A stretch of 64,000 bases of DNA from Sphingomonas cannabina (GTDB lineage Bacteria > Pseudomonadota > Alphaproteobacteria > Sphingomonadales > Sphingomonadaceae): the NCBI RefSeq assembly GCF_021391395.1, contig NZ_CP090059.1, positions 434,001-498,000 of the forward strand, read 5' to 3'. The position numbers were made by a program, and so were the translations under genes. Below, one piece after another: positions 18,057 through 27,342 of this stretch. Below the pieces are notes generated by a model that saw only the letters and a list, made by a program, of their open reading frames with translations, did not search any database and was not told the DNA's origin. Position 1 is the first letter of the stretch. The number at the start of each line of letters is the position of its first letter.

Positions 18057-19151
18057 CTAGGCCCGATTGCCGCTCCGCCGCCAGGCGAACGCCAGCGCCT
18101 TGGCGGCGAGCGCGCTCAGGCCCGGCCGCACCAGTAGCCAGTCGCGGATCGCCGGGCCCTGCTCGGCACCGATCGTGCGTTTGTAGCCGCTGTCGCCCGC
18201 ACCCCAGTCGACGGTGTGGATGCCGTCCTCGATCCCGCGGACGAGGTTGCGGTAGTAGAGCAGCTTGCCCGGCGAATGCTTGGCATAGGCGGGGTCGTAG
18301 CTGTTCGCTATCGCATATTTGAGTGCGCCAGCGTTCATGTCGAACGAGAAGGCCGCAGGCTTGCCGGCGACGTCGAGCACCGCGGCCCACATCATCTTCG
18401 CGATCACCGGATCGGCGGCGGCGGCGCGCCAGAACCGGCCGTGTCCCGCGTCGGTGAACTTGGCATCGCCGCCGTCGGTCCGTGCCGCGATCCAGCTCGC
18501 CTGCTCGATGCTCGCGAGGTCATCGAATGCCTGGGACGTCCAGTCCGCGCCGGCCACGAATCGCCATTCGAGCGCACCGTGGCCGGCGAGATGCTTCTCG
18601 TGGAAGCGGTTCTTCTTGAGCGTCGAATTGCGCGGCCAGGGCCCCTCGGCCTGGCTGGCGGCGATGTCGAGCAGGTAGCTGTCGGCGACGAATCGGTCGA
18701 GCACCGCCCAGCCGCGCGCGCGGGCGGCCTCGATCAGCGGCGCCGCACTGGCGTCGCCGTCATAGACCGGGCCGATCCGCAGCGCCGTCACCGCCTTGGC
18801 CAACTTCGCCAGCGCAACGTCGAACGCGCCCGCCGTGACGCCGACGCGGGTCGGAAAGCTGCGGAACGGCCAGTAGCAGCCCGGCACCGCGGCCATGCCG
18901 AGCCATCGCGGGCCGAGGCCGACCAGCGGCAGCGCCAGCACCGGCGTTCCCTCGCGCTCGACGACCAGAGTGCGCGCCTCGCCGCCATAGGCCTGGAGCG
19001 CGGCCGCATACCAGCCGTAGCGCAGGAAGCGATGGCTCGGCCGCGCCCGCTCGGCGACCGCATCGATCGCGCCGGCCAGCCCGACGCCGAGCTGCGCGCC
19101 ATGGACCGGCGGCAGCCGCGCGAAATCGGCGAGCGGCATCGGCTTGTTCAT
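18057..19151 (-). CDS. CelD/BcsL-type GNAT acetyltransferase
   Basis: 364 residues of the double-GNAT (FemAB-like) fold. The C-terminal half has KKNRFHEKHLAGHG, DDLASIEQASW and the typical LKYAIANSYDPAYAKHSPGKL, in which the SPGK loop binds acyl-CoA. Relatives act in polysaccharide or cell-envelope acylation, but no such operon is adjacent. It runs convergent to the small gene at 17919. Confidence 0.85.
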   Translation of the reverse strand: MNKPMPLADFARLPPVHGAQLGVGLAGAIDAVAERARPSHRFLRYGWYAAALQAYGGEARTLVVEREGTPVLALPLVGLGPRWLGMAAVPGCYWPFRSFPTRVGVTAGAFDVALAKLAKAVTALRIGPVYDGDASAAPLIEAARARGWAVLDRFVADSYLLDIAASQAEGPWPRNSTLKKNRFHEKHLAGHGALEWRFVAGADWTSQAFDDLASIEQASWIAARTDGGDAKFTDAGHGRFWRAAAADPVIAKMMWAAVLDVAGKPAAFSFDMNAGALKYAIANSYDPAYAKHSPGKLLYYRNLVRGIEDGIHTVDWGAGDSGYKRTIGAEQGPAIRDWLLVRPGLSALAAKALAFAWRRSGNRA

Positions 19152-19227
19152 GGGAGGGGCCTAGCAGGCAGGGGTTACCAAGGCGTGAGGGGCCCCACGA
19201 TTCCACAACGGGGTTGGGTTTGTGCCT

Positions 19228-19590
19228 TCACCGCCGCTCCGCCGCCCAGCGCCGCGCTTCCTCGAGCCGGTCGAGCGGAAAGGTGCGGATCTCCGACGGC
19301 ATCAGCGCGCCCAGTGCCCGCGCCACCGGTCCGATCCAGCCCGAATCGGTCACCACCGCCGCGCGGGCGAAGCGGTGGATGTGGCCGAAGCTCCACTTCA
19401 CGTCCTGCCACCACAGGGCCGGATCGATCCCTTCGAAGTTCCGGATCACCTCGACCACGTTCAGTTGCTTGTGCGTCTCCAGCAGCCGTTCGAGCTCGGC
19501 CACCACGCGCTCGAAGTCTGCGCGGTCGATCCGCCCGTCGACGGTCAGCTCCACCAGTCCCGTGACATCGTCGGTGGTCATCGTCAGCAT
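19228..19590 (-). CDS. STAS/SpoIIAA-like protein
   Basis: 120 residues from ATG 19588-19590, chosen because AGGAGG stands 5 bp upstream; a start nine codons earlier lacks this. The sequence LVELTVDGRIDRADFERVVA, ending in FPLDRLEEARRWAAE, fits the SpoIIAA-like (STAS) family. These are small cytosolic proteins, some of which bind lipids or act in stress responses; no partner is adjacent. Confidence 0.85.
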   Translation of the reverse strand: MLTMTTDDVTGLVELTVDGRIDRADFERVVAELERLLETHKQLNVVEVIRNFEGIDPALWWQDVKWSFGHIHRFARAAVVTDSGWIGPVARALGALMPSEIRTFPLDRLEEARRWAAERR

Positions 19591-19628
19591 GATTGCCTCC
19601 TGCGCCCCTTTCGCCATAACGTCGGGCC

Positions 19629-20090
19629 ATGGGTTTCTCTCCCGGGCTCTCGACTGTCGCCGAAACGATCCAGGCCGCGATCGCCCCGGTGTTCCTGCTG
19701 GCGGGCCTGGGCTCGATCCTGAACGTGCTCGCCGGGCGCATGTCGCGCGTGGTCGACCGCGTCCGCGCGCTGGAGGCGCTGCATCCCCGCTCGTCCGGAC
19801 CGGAGCACGACCGCCACGTCTGGGAGCTGCGTATCCTCGACCGCCGTATCGTCGTCATCAACTGGGCGCTGTCCTTCTGCGTCGCGAGCGCGGTCGCGAT
19901 CTGCGGAGTCGTGGCGCTGATGTTCGTCGCACGGCTGGTCAACCTCCACATCGGTAGCACGGTCGCGGTGATGTTCATCTTCGCGATGGCGATGCTGATG
20001 ATCGGGCTGCTGCTGTTCCTGATCGAGGTGCGCATGTCGCTGCGCGCCGTCCACGTCCGTGCCGAGCTGTTGGAGCGGGAGCGGAGCTGA
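19629..20090 (+). CDS. DUF2721 membrane protein
   Basis: 153 residues: one N-terminal membrane segment (IAPVFLLAGLGSILNVLAGR), a charged cytoplasmic stretch (RVVDRVRALE...ELRILDRRI), then two long hydrophobic segments. The layout and the RMSRVVDRVR motif match DUF2721. Function unknown. It is divergent from the STAS gene and convergent to sdhA; the 43-bp gap has a GGCTGCCT/AGGCAGCC hairpin at about 20103-20124. Confidence 0.87.
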   Translation: MGFSPGLSTVAETIQAAIAPVFLLAGLGSILNVLAGRMSRVVDRVRALEALHPRSSGPEHDRHVWELRILDRRIVVINWALSFCVASAVAICGVVALMFVARLVNLHIGSTVAVMFIFAMAMLMIGLLLFLIEVRMSLRAVHVRAELLERERS

Positions 20091-20133
20091 TTCACCCGGG
20101 CGGGCTGCCTGACGAGAGGCAGCCACTTGGCCC

Positions 20134-21936
20134 TCAGTACACCCGCTTCTTCGGCTTGATGTACTCGACGTCGTCGGTGAGCGTGTAGTCGTGCACCGGG
20201 CGGTAATCGAGCGCGGTCGCGCCGCCCTTGCCGCCCCAGCCGTCGAAGGTGGCGATGGTGTGCTTCATCCAGGTCTTGTCGTCGCGCTCGGGATAGTCCT
20301 CGTGCATGTGCGCGCCGCGGCTCTCGGTGCGGTTGATCGCGCCGCGGATCGTCACCATCGCCTGGCCGATCAGGTTGTCGAGCTCGAGCGTCTCGACGAG
20401 ATCGGTGTTCCAGATCAGCGAACGGTCGGTGACGGCGATGTCCTGCATCGACGCATAGACCTGCTCCATCTTGCCGATGCCCTCGGCCATCAGCTCCTCG
20501 GTGCGGAACACCGCGCAATGCTTCTGCATGGTGCGCTGCATGTCGAGGCGGATGCGCGCGGTCGGGGTGCCGCCCTTGGCGTTGCGGAAATGGTCGAGGC
20601 GGCCGAGCGCCAGCTCCTCCGAGCCTTTGGGCAGCGGATTGTGGGGCGTGTCGGGCTTGACGATCTCGGCGATGCGCTTGCCGGTCGCGCGGCCGAACAC
20701 GACCAGATCGATCAGCGAGTTGGAGCCGAGCCGGTTGGCGCCGTGGACGGAGACGCACGCCGCCTCGCCGACCGCGAACAGGCCGGGGACGACCGCGTCG
20801 GGGTTGCCGTCGCGAAGCTGCACGACCTCGCCATGGTAGTTGGTCGGGATGCCGCCCATATTGTAGTGGACGGTCGGCACCACCGGCAGCGGCTGGCGGG
20901 TCAGATCGACGCCGGCGAAGATCTTGCCGGTCTCGGTGATGCCGGGCAGGCGCTCATGCAGCACCTTGGGGTCGATATGGTCGAGGTGGAGGAAGATATG
21001 GTCCTTCTCCGCGCCGACGCCGCGCCCCTCGCGGATCTCCATAGCCATCGAGCGCGCGACGACGTCGCGGCTGGCGAGGTCCTTGGCGCTGGGGGCATAG
21101 CGCTCCATGAAGCGCTCGCCCTCGGAGTTGGTGAGATAGCCGCCCTCGCCGCGCGCACCTTCGGTGATGAGGACGCCGGCGCCGTAGATGCCGGTCGGGT
21201 GGAACTGGACGAACTCCATGTCCTGCAGCGCGAGACCCGCGCGCAGCACCATCCCGCCGCCGTCGCCGGTGCATGTGTGCGCCGATGTCGCCGAGAAATA
21301 GCAGCGCCCGTAGCCGCCCGTCGCCAGCACCACCGCGTGGCTGCGGAAGCGGTGGATGCTGCCGTCCTCCAAACAGAGGGCGATCACCCCGCGGCACTCG
21401 CCATTCTCCATGATCAGGTCGATGGCGAAATATTCGACGAAGAAGTCGGCGTCGTACTTGAGGCTCTGCTGGTAGAGCGCGTGGAGCATCGCATGGCCGG
21501 TGCGGTCGGCGGCGGCGCAGGTGCGCTGCGCGGGCGGGCCCTCGCCCATGTTCTGCATCATGCCGCCGAACGGGCGCTGGTAGATCTTGCCCGCCTCGGT
21601 GCGGCTGAACGGCACGCCGGCGTGCTCGAGCTCGTAGACCGCGGCCGGCGCCTCGCGGACCATATACTCGATCGCGTCCTGGTCGCCGAGCCAGTCGGAA
21701 CCCTTGACGGTGTCGAACATGTGCCAGGTCCAGTGATCCGGGCCCATGTTGCCGAGGCTGGCGGCGATGCCGCCCTGCGCCGCGACGGTGTGGCTGCGGG
21801 TCGGGAACACCTTGGTGATGCAGGCGGTCTTGAGCCCGCTCTCGGCGATGCCCATCGTCGCGCGCAGGCCCGAGCCGCCGGCACCCACGACGACGGCGTC
21901 ATAGGTGTGGTCGATGATCTTGTAGGCGTCAGGCAT
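20134..21936 (-). CDS. sdhA: Succinate dehydrogenase flavoprotein subunit
   Basis: 600 residues. It has the FAD Rossmann motif [14 protein letters not shown], covalent FAD His49 in [13 protein letters not shown], the [21 protein letters not shown] substrate region and [16 protein letters not shown] near the capping domain. It oxidises succinate in the TCA cycle and passes electrons to the quinone pool. Its ATG overlaps the sdhD stop (TGATG). No sdhB follows; the next gene is convergent. Confidence 0.97.
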   Translation of the reverse strand: MPDAYKIIDHTYDAVVVGAGGSGLRATMGIAESGLKTACITKVFPTRSHTVAAQGGIAASLGNMGPDHWTWHMFDTVKGSDWLGDQDAIEYMVREAPAAVYELEHAGVPFSRTEAGKIYQRPFGGMMQNMGEGPPAQRTCAAADRTGHAMLHALYQQSLKYDADFFVEYFAIDLIMENGECRGVIALCLEDGSIHRFRSHAVVLATGGYGRCYFSATSAHTCTGDGGGMVLRAGLALQDMEFVQFHPTGIYGAGVLITEGARGEGGYLTNSEGERFMERYAPSAKDLASRDVVARSMAMEIREGRGVGAEKDHIFLHLDHIDPKVLHERLPGITETGKIFAGVDLTRQPLPVVPTVHYNMGGIPTNYHGEVVQLRDGNPDAVVPGLFAVGEAACVSVHGANRLGSNSLIDLVVFGRATGKRIAEIVKPDTPHNPLPKGSEELALGRLDHFRNAKGGTPTARIRLDMQRTMQKHCAVFRTEELMAEGIGKMEQVYASMQDIAVTDRSLIWNTDLVETLELDNLIGQAMVTIRGAINRTESRGAHMHEDYPERDDKTWMKHTIATFDGWGGKGGATALDYRPVHDYTLTDDVEYIKPKKRVY

Positions 21937-22328
21937 CAGGCGGGGGTCCCGGTGAAGGCGATCTTGAGCACCGAGAAGATGGCGATCGCCGCCGCCCCCA
22001 CGGTGAAGAAGTTGAGCAGGAGGAGCAGCACGAAGCGGCTTTCGTCGTGCTGATAGTCCTCGATCACCACCTGGAGGCCCAGGCGGAAGTGATAGAAGAC
22101 GCTGACGACCAGCAGCACCATCGGGATCGCCGCCCAGGGCGAATGCAGCCAGCGGGTGATGCTGTCGAAGTCATAGCCCGGCAGCCGGGCGAGGCTGATC
22201 ACCAGCCACAGCATCAGCACCAGGTTGGAGGCAGAGGTGATCCGCTGGTTGATCCAGTGGTGCGCGCCTTCCTTGGCGCTGCCGAGGCCGCGGACGCGGC
22301 CGAGCGCGGTGCGGTTCGCCATGGTCAT
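21936..22328 (-). CDS. sdhD: Succinate dehydrogenase membrane anchor subunit
   Basis: 130 residues with three membrane helices. [20 protein letters not shown] begins the first, and [17 protein letters not shown] carries the likely haem-ligand His and quinone-site residues. ATG 22326-22328 overlaps the sdhC stop by four bases (ATGA); a Met two codons later is an alternative. Confidence 0.95.
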   Translation of the reverse strand: MTMANRTALGRVRGLGSAKEGAHHWINQRITSASNLVLMLWLVISLARLPGYDFDSITRWLHSPWAAIPMVLLVVSVFYHFRLGLQVVIEDYQHDESRFVLLLLLNFFTVGAAAIAIFSVLKIAFTGTPA

Positions 22329-22726
22329 TTCCCCCAGATCAGATAGGCCCAATAGGCGATTGTCGCGAGGATGCCGAACGTCAGCACCGCAATCGACGAC
22401 GTCTTGTTGCCCTTGAGCTCGAAATTGGCGCCGACGTCCATGAACCAGTGGCGGATGCCGTTGGCCATGTGGATGAAGAAGCAGAGGCTGAGCCCGATGC
22501 CGAGGACATAGCCGAGACCGTGGAAGCCCATCACGTCGGTGAAGGTCTGATAGGCCTCCTTGCCCGAAGCGGCGGCGGCGAGCCACCACACCAGCAGCAC
22601 CGTTCCCACCGTCGCCATTCCCGAGCCGGTAACGCGATGCAGGATCGAGACCAGCATGTGCGGGCCCCATTTCCAGATCTGGAGATGCGGCGAGAGCGGG
22701 CGGTTGACGTTGCGGGCGGTGGCCAA
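22325..22726 (-). CDS. sdhC: Succinate dehydrogenase cytochrome b556 subunit
   Basis: 133 residues with three membrane helices. It opens with the SdhC signature RPLSPHLQIWKWGPHMLVSI followed by LHRVTGSGM. The haem-ligand His lies in SLCFFIHMANGIRHWFMD. First gene of the sdhCDA set. Confidence 0.96.
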   Translation of the reverse strand: MATARNVNRPLSPHLQIWKWGPHMLVSILHRVTGSGMATVGTVLLVWWLAAAASGKEAYQTFTDVMGFHGLGYVLGIGLSLCFFIHMANGIRHWFMDVGANFELKGNKTSSIAVLTFGILATIAYWAYLIWGK

Positions 22727-22796
22727 GACGGTTCCTTTCGGCAGGCGAGAGGTTCCTTACGCCGGTCGGCTGATGATGCAAGCACCTGAACGGCTC

Positions 22797-23315
22797 TCAG
22801 ACGGCGCGCGCCTCCTCCAGCAGTCGCCGCGCGCGCAGGTACATCTCGATCCGCTGCATCGTGAACATGCCGAGCGCGAAGGCGATCAGCATGTCGGTGA
22901 CCGCCATGGCGTTGAGGTGGAAGGGATTGTCGGTGGCCATCATCGTCCGCGCGCCGGTGCGCACCACGATCAGCAGCAGGATGAACAGCACCGCCCAGGG
23001 CGAAGCGTGCTGGTTGATCTCATGTGTCCCGGGATCGACATGGATGCGCATCAGCTTGCCGCGCTGCCAGCCGAAGGCGGCGCCGAGCACCAGCGCCAGC
23101 GCGCAGAACGCCCAGCCCCAGCCGGTCGGCGGGTAGCGCCACATCATATAGGCCGCGAGCGCCGCATAGAGCGCGGGGAAGATCCAGAGCTGCTCGATCC
23201 TGAGCGGCCGTACCCGGCGCATCCGCCGCCAGCGGATCAGGAACACGATGCCGATCACCGCGGCGGTGACGGCATAGCTGATCCACAGATTCGGCTGCGC
23301 GGCGTGACCTTGCAT
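22797..23315 (-). CDS. CcdC/DUF1453-like membrane protein
   Basis: 172 residues with five membrane segments. LIRWRRMRRVRPLRIEQLWI after the first segment and the closing MQRIEMYLRARRLLEEAR are typical of the CcdC-like (DUF1453) family of unknown role. It is encoded upstream of sdhC on the same strand and may share transcription. Confidence 0.82.
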   Translation of the reverse strand: MQGHAAQPNLWISYAVTAAVIGIVFLIRWRRMRRVRPLRIEQLWIFPALYAALAAYMMWRYPPTGWGWAFCALALVLGAAFGWQRGKLMRIHVDPGTHEINQHASPWAVLFILLLIVVRTGARTMMATDNPFHLNAMAVTDMLIAFALGMFTMQRIEMYLRARRLLEEARAV

Positions 23316-23422
23316 GAGACCTTCCCCCCACGTCTGCGTCGGCGTCTTAGGCGAATGGCCGCAGTGCGGCCAGCGATTCGATGCTGGCGCGACCGGGCGG
23401 GTTCGCGCTATCCGCCGCCGCC

Positions 23423-24955
23423 ATGATCAAGCACGCTCTTCCCGTCACCCGCGCCGACGATTTCGCGCAATGGTACCAGGCCGTCATCACCGAGGCCGAC
23501 ATGGCCGAGGATTCCGGCGTGCGCGGCTGCATGGTGATCCGGCCGTGGGGCTATGGCATCTGGGAGCGGATGCAGCGCCAGCTCGACGACCGCATCCGCG
23601 CGACGGGCCACGAGAACTGCTATTTCCCGCTGTTCATCCCGCTCTCCTATTTCGAGAAGGAGGCGGAGCATGTCGAGGGCTTCGCCAAGGAGATGGCGGT
23701 CGTCACCCATCACCGGCTGATCGCCGACGGCAAGGGCGGGCTGATGCCCGATCCCGAGGCGAAGCTGGAGGAGCCGCTGGTGGTGCGGCCGACCAGCGAG
23801 ACGGTGATCGGCACCGCCTTTGCCCGCTGGGTGCAGTCGTGGCGCGACCTGCCGGTGCTCATCAACCAATGGGCCAACGTGGTGCGCTGGGAGATGCGCA
23901 CGCGCATGTTCCTGCGCACCGCCGAGTTCCTGTGGCAGGAGGGGCATACCGCCCACGCCTCCGCCGAGGAGGCGCGCGAGGAGACGCTCAGGATGCTCGA
24001 GGTCTATCGCAGCTTCGCCGAGGAGTGCGTGGCGCTGCCGGTGATCGCGGGCGAGAAGCCCGAGAACGAGCGCTTCCCCGGCGCGGTCGAGACCTGGTCG
24101 ATCGAGGCGATGATGCAGGATGGCAAGGCGCTGCAGGCCGGCACCAGCCATTTCCTCGGCACCAATTTCGCCCATGCCCAGAACATCCGCTTCCAGAACG
24201 ACACGGGCGAGCTGGAATACGCCAACACGACGAGCTGGGGCATGTCGACCCGCATGATCGGTGGGCTGATCATGACGCACGGCGACGACGACGGCCTGCG
24301 CGTGCCGCCGCGGGTGGCACCGTGGCAGGTGGTGATCGTGCCGATGCTGCGCGACTTGCCGGAGGACGAGGCGGTCGTCGCCTATTGCCGCGAGCTCCAT
24401 GCCGAGCTGGCGAAGCTCAGCGCGTTCGGCGAGCCGGTGCGCGCGCTGCTGGACCTGAAGCCGATCAAGGCCGCGACCAAGCGCTGGGGGTGGGTCAAGA
24501 AGGGCGCGCCGATCGTGATCGAGGTCGGCGGCCGCGACGTCGCCGGCGGCAACGTGTCGGTGATCCGCCGCGACCGGCTCTACCGCGAGGACGGCAAGCT
24601 CGACAGCCGCGTGATCGCGCGCGGCGAGTTCGTCGGCGAGGTGGCGGCGACGTTGGAGGACATCCAGGCATCGCTGTTCGCCGAGGCCAAGGCGCGGCTG
24701 GAGGCGGGGATCGTGCGCGGGCTCGACAGCTTCGAGGCGCTGGCGGCCTATTTCGAGGGGCAGGACAACCCCGGCTGGGCCGAGGTCGCCTGGGCGCGGC
24801 CGACCGGCGCCGAGCTGGAAGCGGTGGTCGAGCGGATCAAGCCGCTCAAGCTCACCATGCGCAACGTGCCGATCGGCCAGGCGCCGGTGACGGGGACGTG
24901 CCTGTTCACCGGCAAGCCGGCGGTCGAGCGCATCCTGATCGGGCGGGCTTATTGA
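23423..24955 (+). CDS. proS: Prolyl-tRNA synthetase, short (type 3) form
   Basis: 510 residues. It is a class II synthetase of the archaeal/eukaryotic type: no editing insertion, and the C-terminal domain follows the anticodon-binding domain. Motif 2 region WANVVRWEMRTRMFLRTAEF plus LWQEGHTAH; motif 3 in STRMIGGLIMTHGDDDGL. ATG 23423 is chosen over an upstream in-frame start because similarity to proS begins at MIKHALPVTRADDF. Bacterial-type ProRS is about 570 residues, so this is the other lineage. Confidence 0.96.
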   Translation: MIKHALPVTRADDFAQWYQAVITEADMAEDSGVRGCMVIRPWGYGIWERMQRQLDDRIRATGHENCYFPLFIPLSYFEKEAEHVEGFAKEMAVVTHHRLIADGKGGLMPDPEAKLEEPLVVRPTSETVIGTAFARWVQSWRDLPVLINQWANVVRWEMRTRMFLRTAEFLWQEGHTAHASAEEAREETLRMLEVYRSFAEECVALPVIAGEKPENERFPGAVETWSIEAMMQDGKALQAGTSHFLGTNFAHAQNIRFQNDTGELEYANTTSWGMSTRMIGGLIMTHGDDDGLRVPPRVAPWQVVIVPMLRDLPEDEAVVAYCRELHAELAKLSAFGEPVRALLDLKPIKAATKRWGWVKKGAPIVIEVGGRDVAGGNVSVIRRDRLYREDGKLDSRVIARGEFVGEVAATLEDIQASLFAEAKARLEAGIVRGLDSFEALAAYFEGQDNPGWAEVAWARPTGAELEAVVERIKPLKLTMRNVPIGQAPVTGTCLFTGKPAVERILIGRAY

Positions 24956-24963
24956 ACGACATC

Positions 24964-25094
24964 CAATCCTCCCCCGCCAGGGGGAGGGGGACCGCCAAAG
25001 GCGGTGGAGGGGGAGGTCGGCGATCCGCTATCGGTGTGCTTCCGCCCCCTCCGTCACGCTTCGCGTGCCACCTCCCCCTGGCGGGGGAGGATTG
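24964..25094. repeat. Palindromic intergenic repeat, family 3
   Basis: Terminal arms CAATCCTCCCCCGCCAGGGG and CCCCTGGCGGGGGAGGATTG are perfect inverted copies. The interior TCACGCTTCGCGTG is a second hairpin. Nearly the same sequence occurs at 36953-37084. It separates proS from the convergent gene at 25116. Confidence 0.92.
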
Positions 25095-25115
25095 AAAGGG
25101 CGCCTTCGACATGAA

Positions 25116-25652
25116 TCACGGTTGGCTGGAAGACTTCTCCAGTTCCTCCATGGCCTCGCGATCCTCGTTCGAGACGAACTCGCACGCCAGCAGCGTCTTG
25201 CCCTGCATCGCCGGCCCCTGGCGGGCGACGATGGAGATGAGGCCCAGCGCCTTCATGCCCTGCTGCGCCTCCGGCAGCTGGCGCGAGAAGCCCAGCGACG
25301 ACGCGCCGAGCAGATGGCCGGTTTCCGGCGTCAGCTCGTAGCGCTGGGCGAGCCGGGCCGCGACCTCTCCTTCGACCAGCACGCCGACCGCCATGCCCGC
25401 GAACACCACGTCGCGGGCGGCGAAGCCGTCCCTCTCGATCGCAGCCGGCAGGTGGTAGACCGCGGCGCCCAGCATCGACGTGTCCGGCTTGGCGAGCTTC
25501 TCAGCCGCCTCGTAGAGCGTGGTCGCGCCGTCGATCGAATAAGGCGGCTGGCAGAGCGCTGCGGCAAAGAAATCCGGCGCGGCCGGGTCGTCGGCGCTTG
25601 CGGCCGGGCCTGCGAGAAGGAGGGCGAGGGCGGCGCTCGGGAGGATCGGCAT
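25116..25652 (-). CDS. Exported protein of unknown function
   Basis: 178 residues with a signal peptide (ALALLLAGPAASAD). The mature protein has two Cys residues (AALCQPPYS and LLACEF). No family recognised. It is convergent to proS and lies 31 bp downstream of glpD. Confidence 0.75.
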   Translation of the reverse strand: MPILPSAALALLLAGPAASADDPAAPDFFAAALCQPPYSIDGATTLYEAAEKLAKPDTSMLGAAVYHLPAAIERDGFAARDVVFAGMAVGVLVEGEVAARLAQRYELTPETGHLLGASSLGFSRQLPEAQQGMKALGLISIVARQGPAMQGKTLLACEFVSNEDREAMEELEKSSSQP

Positions 25653-25683
25653 CGGCGCCGAATGCCCGAACCGGCGCGCGCGC

Positions 25684-27201
25684 TCAAGGCTCCCGCCGCT
25701 TGTCCGCCTCCCACCATCGCGTGAAGGCGGCGCGCTGCTCCGGCGTCAGGTGCAGGCCGACTTTCGAGCGGCGGTCGAGGGCGTCGTCGGCGGTGACCGC
25801 CCATTCGCGCGCGCGCATCCAGCGTGCTTCGGTTTCTGTGATCCCGCCGCCGAGGTCGGCGCCCAGGCCGGCTTCCTCGGTGATCCCGGCGAGCATCTCC
25901 TCCAGCATCGTGCCGTAGGCGCGGGCCATGCGGATAGAGCGCTCGTCGCCAAGGAACGGCCAGCGTGCGCGGACGATGGCCAGATATTCTTCAAACCGCT
26001 TCCCCGGCGAAGGCCGGGGCCCAGTCTCGAACCGGCCCCCTGCTGGGCCCCGGCCTTCGCCGGGGCACGGATTGCCGCCCGGGAAGGGGCGGTTGCGCGT
26101 GACCGGCCCCGCACCGATGCCGAGCTTCGCCATCGCATCCTCCGCGAGCTGGCGCGCGGTGGTGATCTTGCCGCCGAACACGCTGAGCAGCGGCGGGCCG
26201 TCCGCGTCGAGTTCGAGCACATAGTCGCGCGTCACCGCCTGCGCGGCGCTGGTCCCGTCGTCGTAGAGCGGCCGCACGCCCGACCAGGTCGCGACCACGT
26301 CGGCCGGCGCGATCCGGCGAGTGAAGTGGCGGTTGATCGCATCGCAGAGATAGGCGACCTCGCCGGCGTCGATCCCGGCATCCTCGGGGCGCTCCACCGG
26401 CACGTCGGTGGTGCCGACCTCCGTCATCCCCTCATAGGGAATGGCGAAGACGATCCGCCGGTCCGGTTGCTGGAGGATATAGGCGTGGTCGCCCTCGTAG
26501 AGCCGGGGCACGACGATGTGGCTGCCCTTGACGAGGCGCACGGTGCTGCGCGTCGCGATGCCGAGCCGGTCGAGCAGAAGGTGGACCCACGGGCCGGCGG
26601 CGTTGACCAACATCCGCGTCTCGACCCGGCGGCCGTCCGACAGCCCCACCAGCCAATGATCGCCGGCGCGGTGGGCGGCCTCCAGCGCGGTGCGGGTGGC
26701 GATCTCCGCGCCGTTGACGGCAGCGTCCATCGCGTTGAGCAGCGTCAGCCGTGCGTCGTCGACGAAGGCGTCGGCATAGACGAAGCCCTTCGCCCCGCCC
26801 TTGAGCGGCGCCGCATAGGCGGCGTCGCTTGCGCTGAGGCCACGCGAGGCGGGCAGGCTGCTCTTGCCCCCGAGCCGGTCGTAGAGCCACAGGCCGAGGC
26901 GGACCATCCACCACGGTCGCAGCCCATGGTCGTGCGGCAGCACGAAGGTCAGCGGCCGGATGAGATGCGGCGCGGCGTGGAGCAGCCGCTCGCGCTCGCG
27001 CAGTCCCTCGGCGACCAGCCTGAACTCGTAATGCTCCAGGTAGCGCAGCCCGCCGTGGATCAGCTTGGTCGACGCGGAGGACGTGTGGCTGGCGAGATCG
27101 TCGCGCTCGACCAGCAGCACGCTCGCGCCATGGAGCGCCGCCTCGCGCGCGATCGCGCAGCCGTTGATCCCGCCGCCGACGATCAGGAGGTCGTAGGTCA
27201 C
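25684..27201 (-). CDS. glpD: Aerobic glycerol-3-phosphate dehydrogenase, with in-frame palindromic insertion
   Basis: 505 residues from GTG 27199-27201; upstream codons stay open but show no glpD similarity. FAD motif DLLIVGGGINGCAIAREAAL, then LIHGGLRYLEHYEFRLV, VLPHDHGLRPWWMVRLGLWL and TYDDG-type WSGVRPLYDDG. It feeds electrons from sn-glycerol-3-phosphate to quinone. About residues 375-410 contain the foreign stretch NPCPGEGRGP...RPSPGKRFEE, produced by the repeat at 26002-26065, just after FPGG where the C-terminal domain begins. Confidence 0.93.
   Translation of the reverse strand: MTYDLLIVGGGINGCAIAREAALHGASVLLVERDDLASHTSSASTKLIHGGLRYLEHYEFRLVAEGLRERERLLHAAPHLIRPLTFVLPHDHGLRPWWMVRLGLWLYDRLGGKSSLPASRGLSASDAAYAAPLKGGAKGFVYADAFVDDARLTLLNAMDAAVNGAEIATRTALEAAHRAGDHWLVGLSDGRRVETRMLVNAAGPWVHLLLDRLGIATRSTVRLVKGSHIVVPRLYEGDHAYILQQPDRRIVFAIPYEGMTEVGTTDVPVERPEDAGIDAGEVAYLCDAINRHFTRRIAPADVVATWSGVRPLYDDGTSAAQAVTRDYVLELDADGPPLLSVFGGKITTARQLAEDAMAKLGIGAGPVTRNRPFPGGNPCPGEGRGPAGGRFETGPRPSPGKRFEEYLAIVRARWPFLGDERSIRMARAYGTMLEEMLAGITEEAGLGADLGGGITETEARWMRAREWAVTADDALDRRSKVGLHLTPEQRAAFTRWWEADKRREP
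26002..26065. repeat. Palindromic repeat, family 1 variant, inside glpD
   Basis: 23-bp arms CCCCGGCGAAGGCCGGGGCC (continuing CAG) and its inverse at 26043-26065 enclose 18 bp. The glpD frame is open across it. The arms match the intergenic copy at 31378-31482. Confidence 0.9.
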
Positions 27202-27311
27202 CGCGCTGAAACCCGCAGAAAACCGTCGAAGGTCACGAAAGTCATAGGTAGACGGCTCCCCCCGCCAGCGATGCGATATCGGCGGCCGGCTGGCAAGCTT
27301 GACCGGTCTAT

Positions 27312-27342
27312 ATGATGCAGATACATGATGTATATGCATCAT
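27312..27342. promoter_or_regulatory. 31-bp palindrome, probable MarR-family operator
   Basis: Left arm ATGATGCAGATACAT, centre G, right arm ATGTATATGCATCAT: 14 of 15 positions pair. It lies in the 123-bp divergent gap between glpD and the marR-like gene and overlaps the predicted first codons of the latter. MarR dimers bind palindromes of this type. It is markedly AT-rich against its surroundings. Confidence 0.8.

Noticed and set aside
20191..22053. A 620-codon plus-strand frame opposite sdhA and sdhD
   Set aside because: Complementary-frame shadow of sdhA; composition is His/Ala/Arg/Asp-rich without motifs.
24964..25094. Repeat units as a CRISPR array
   Set aside because: The repeats are single dispersed palindromes of 60-150 bp, not regular direct repeats with unique spacers, and no cas gene is present.
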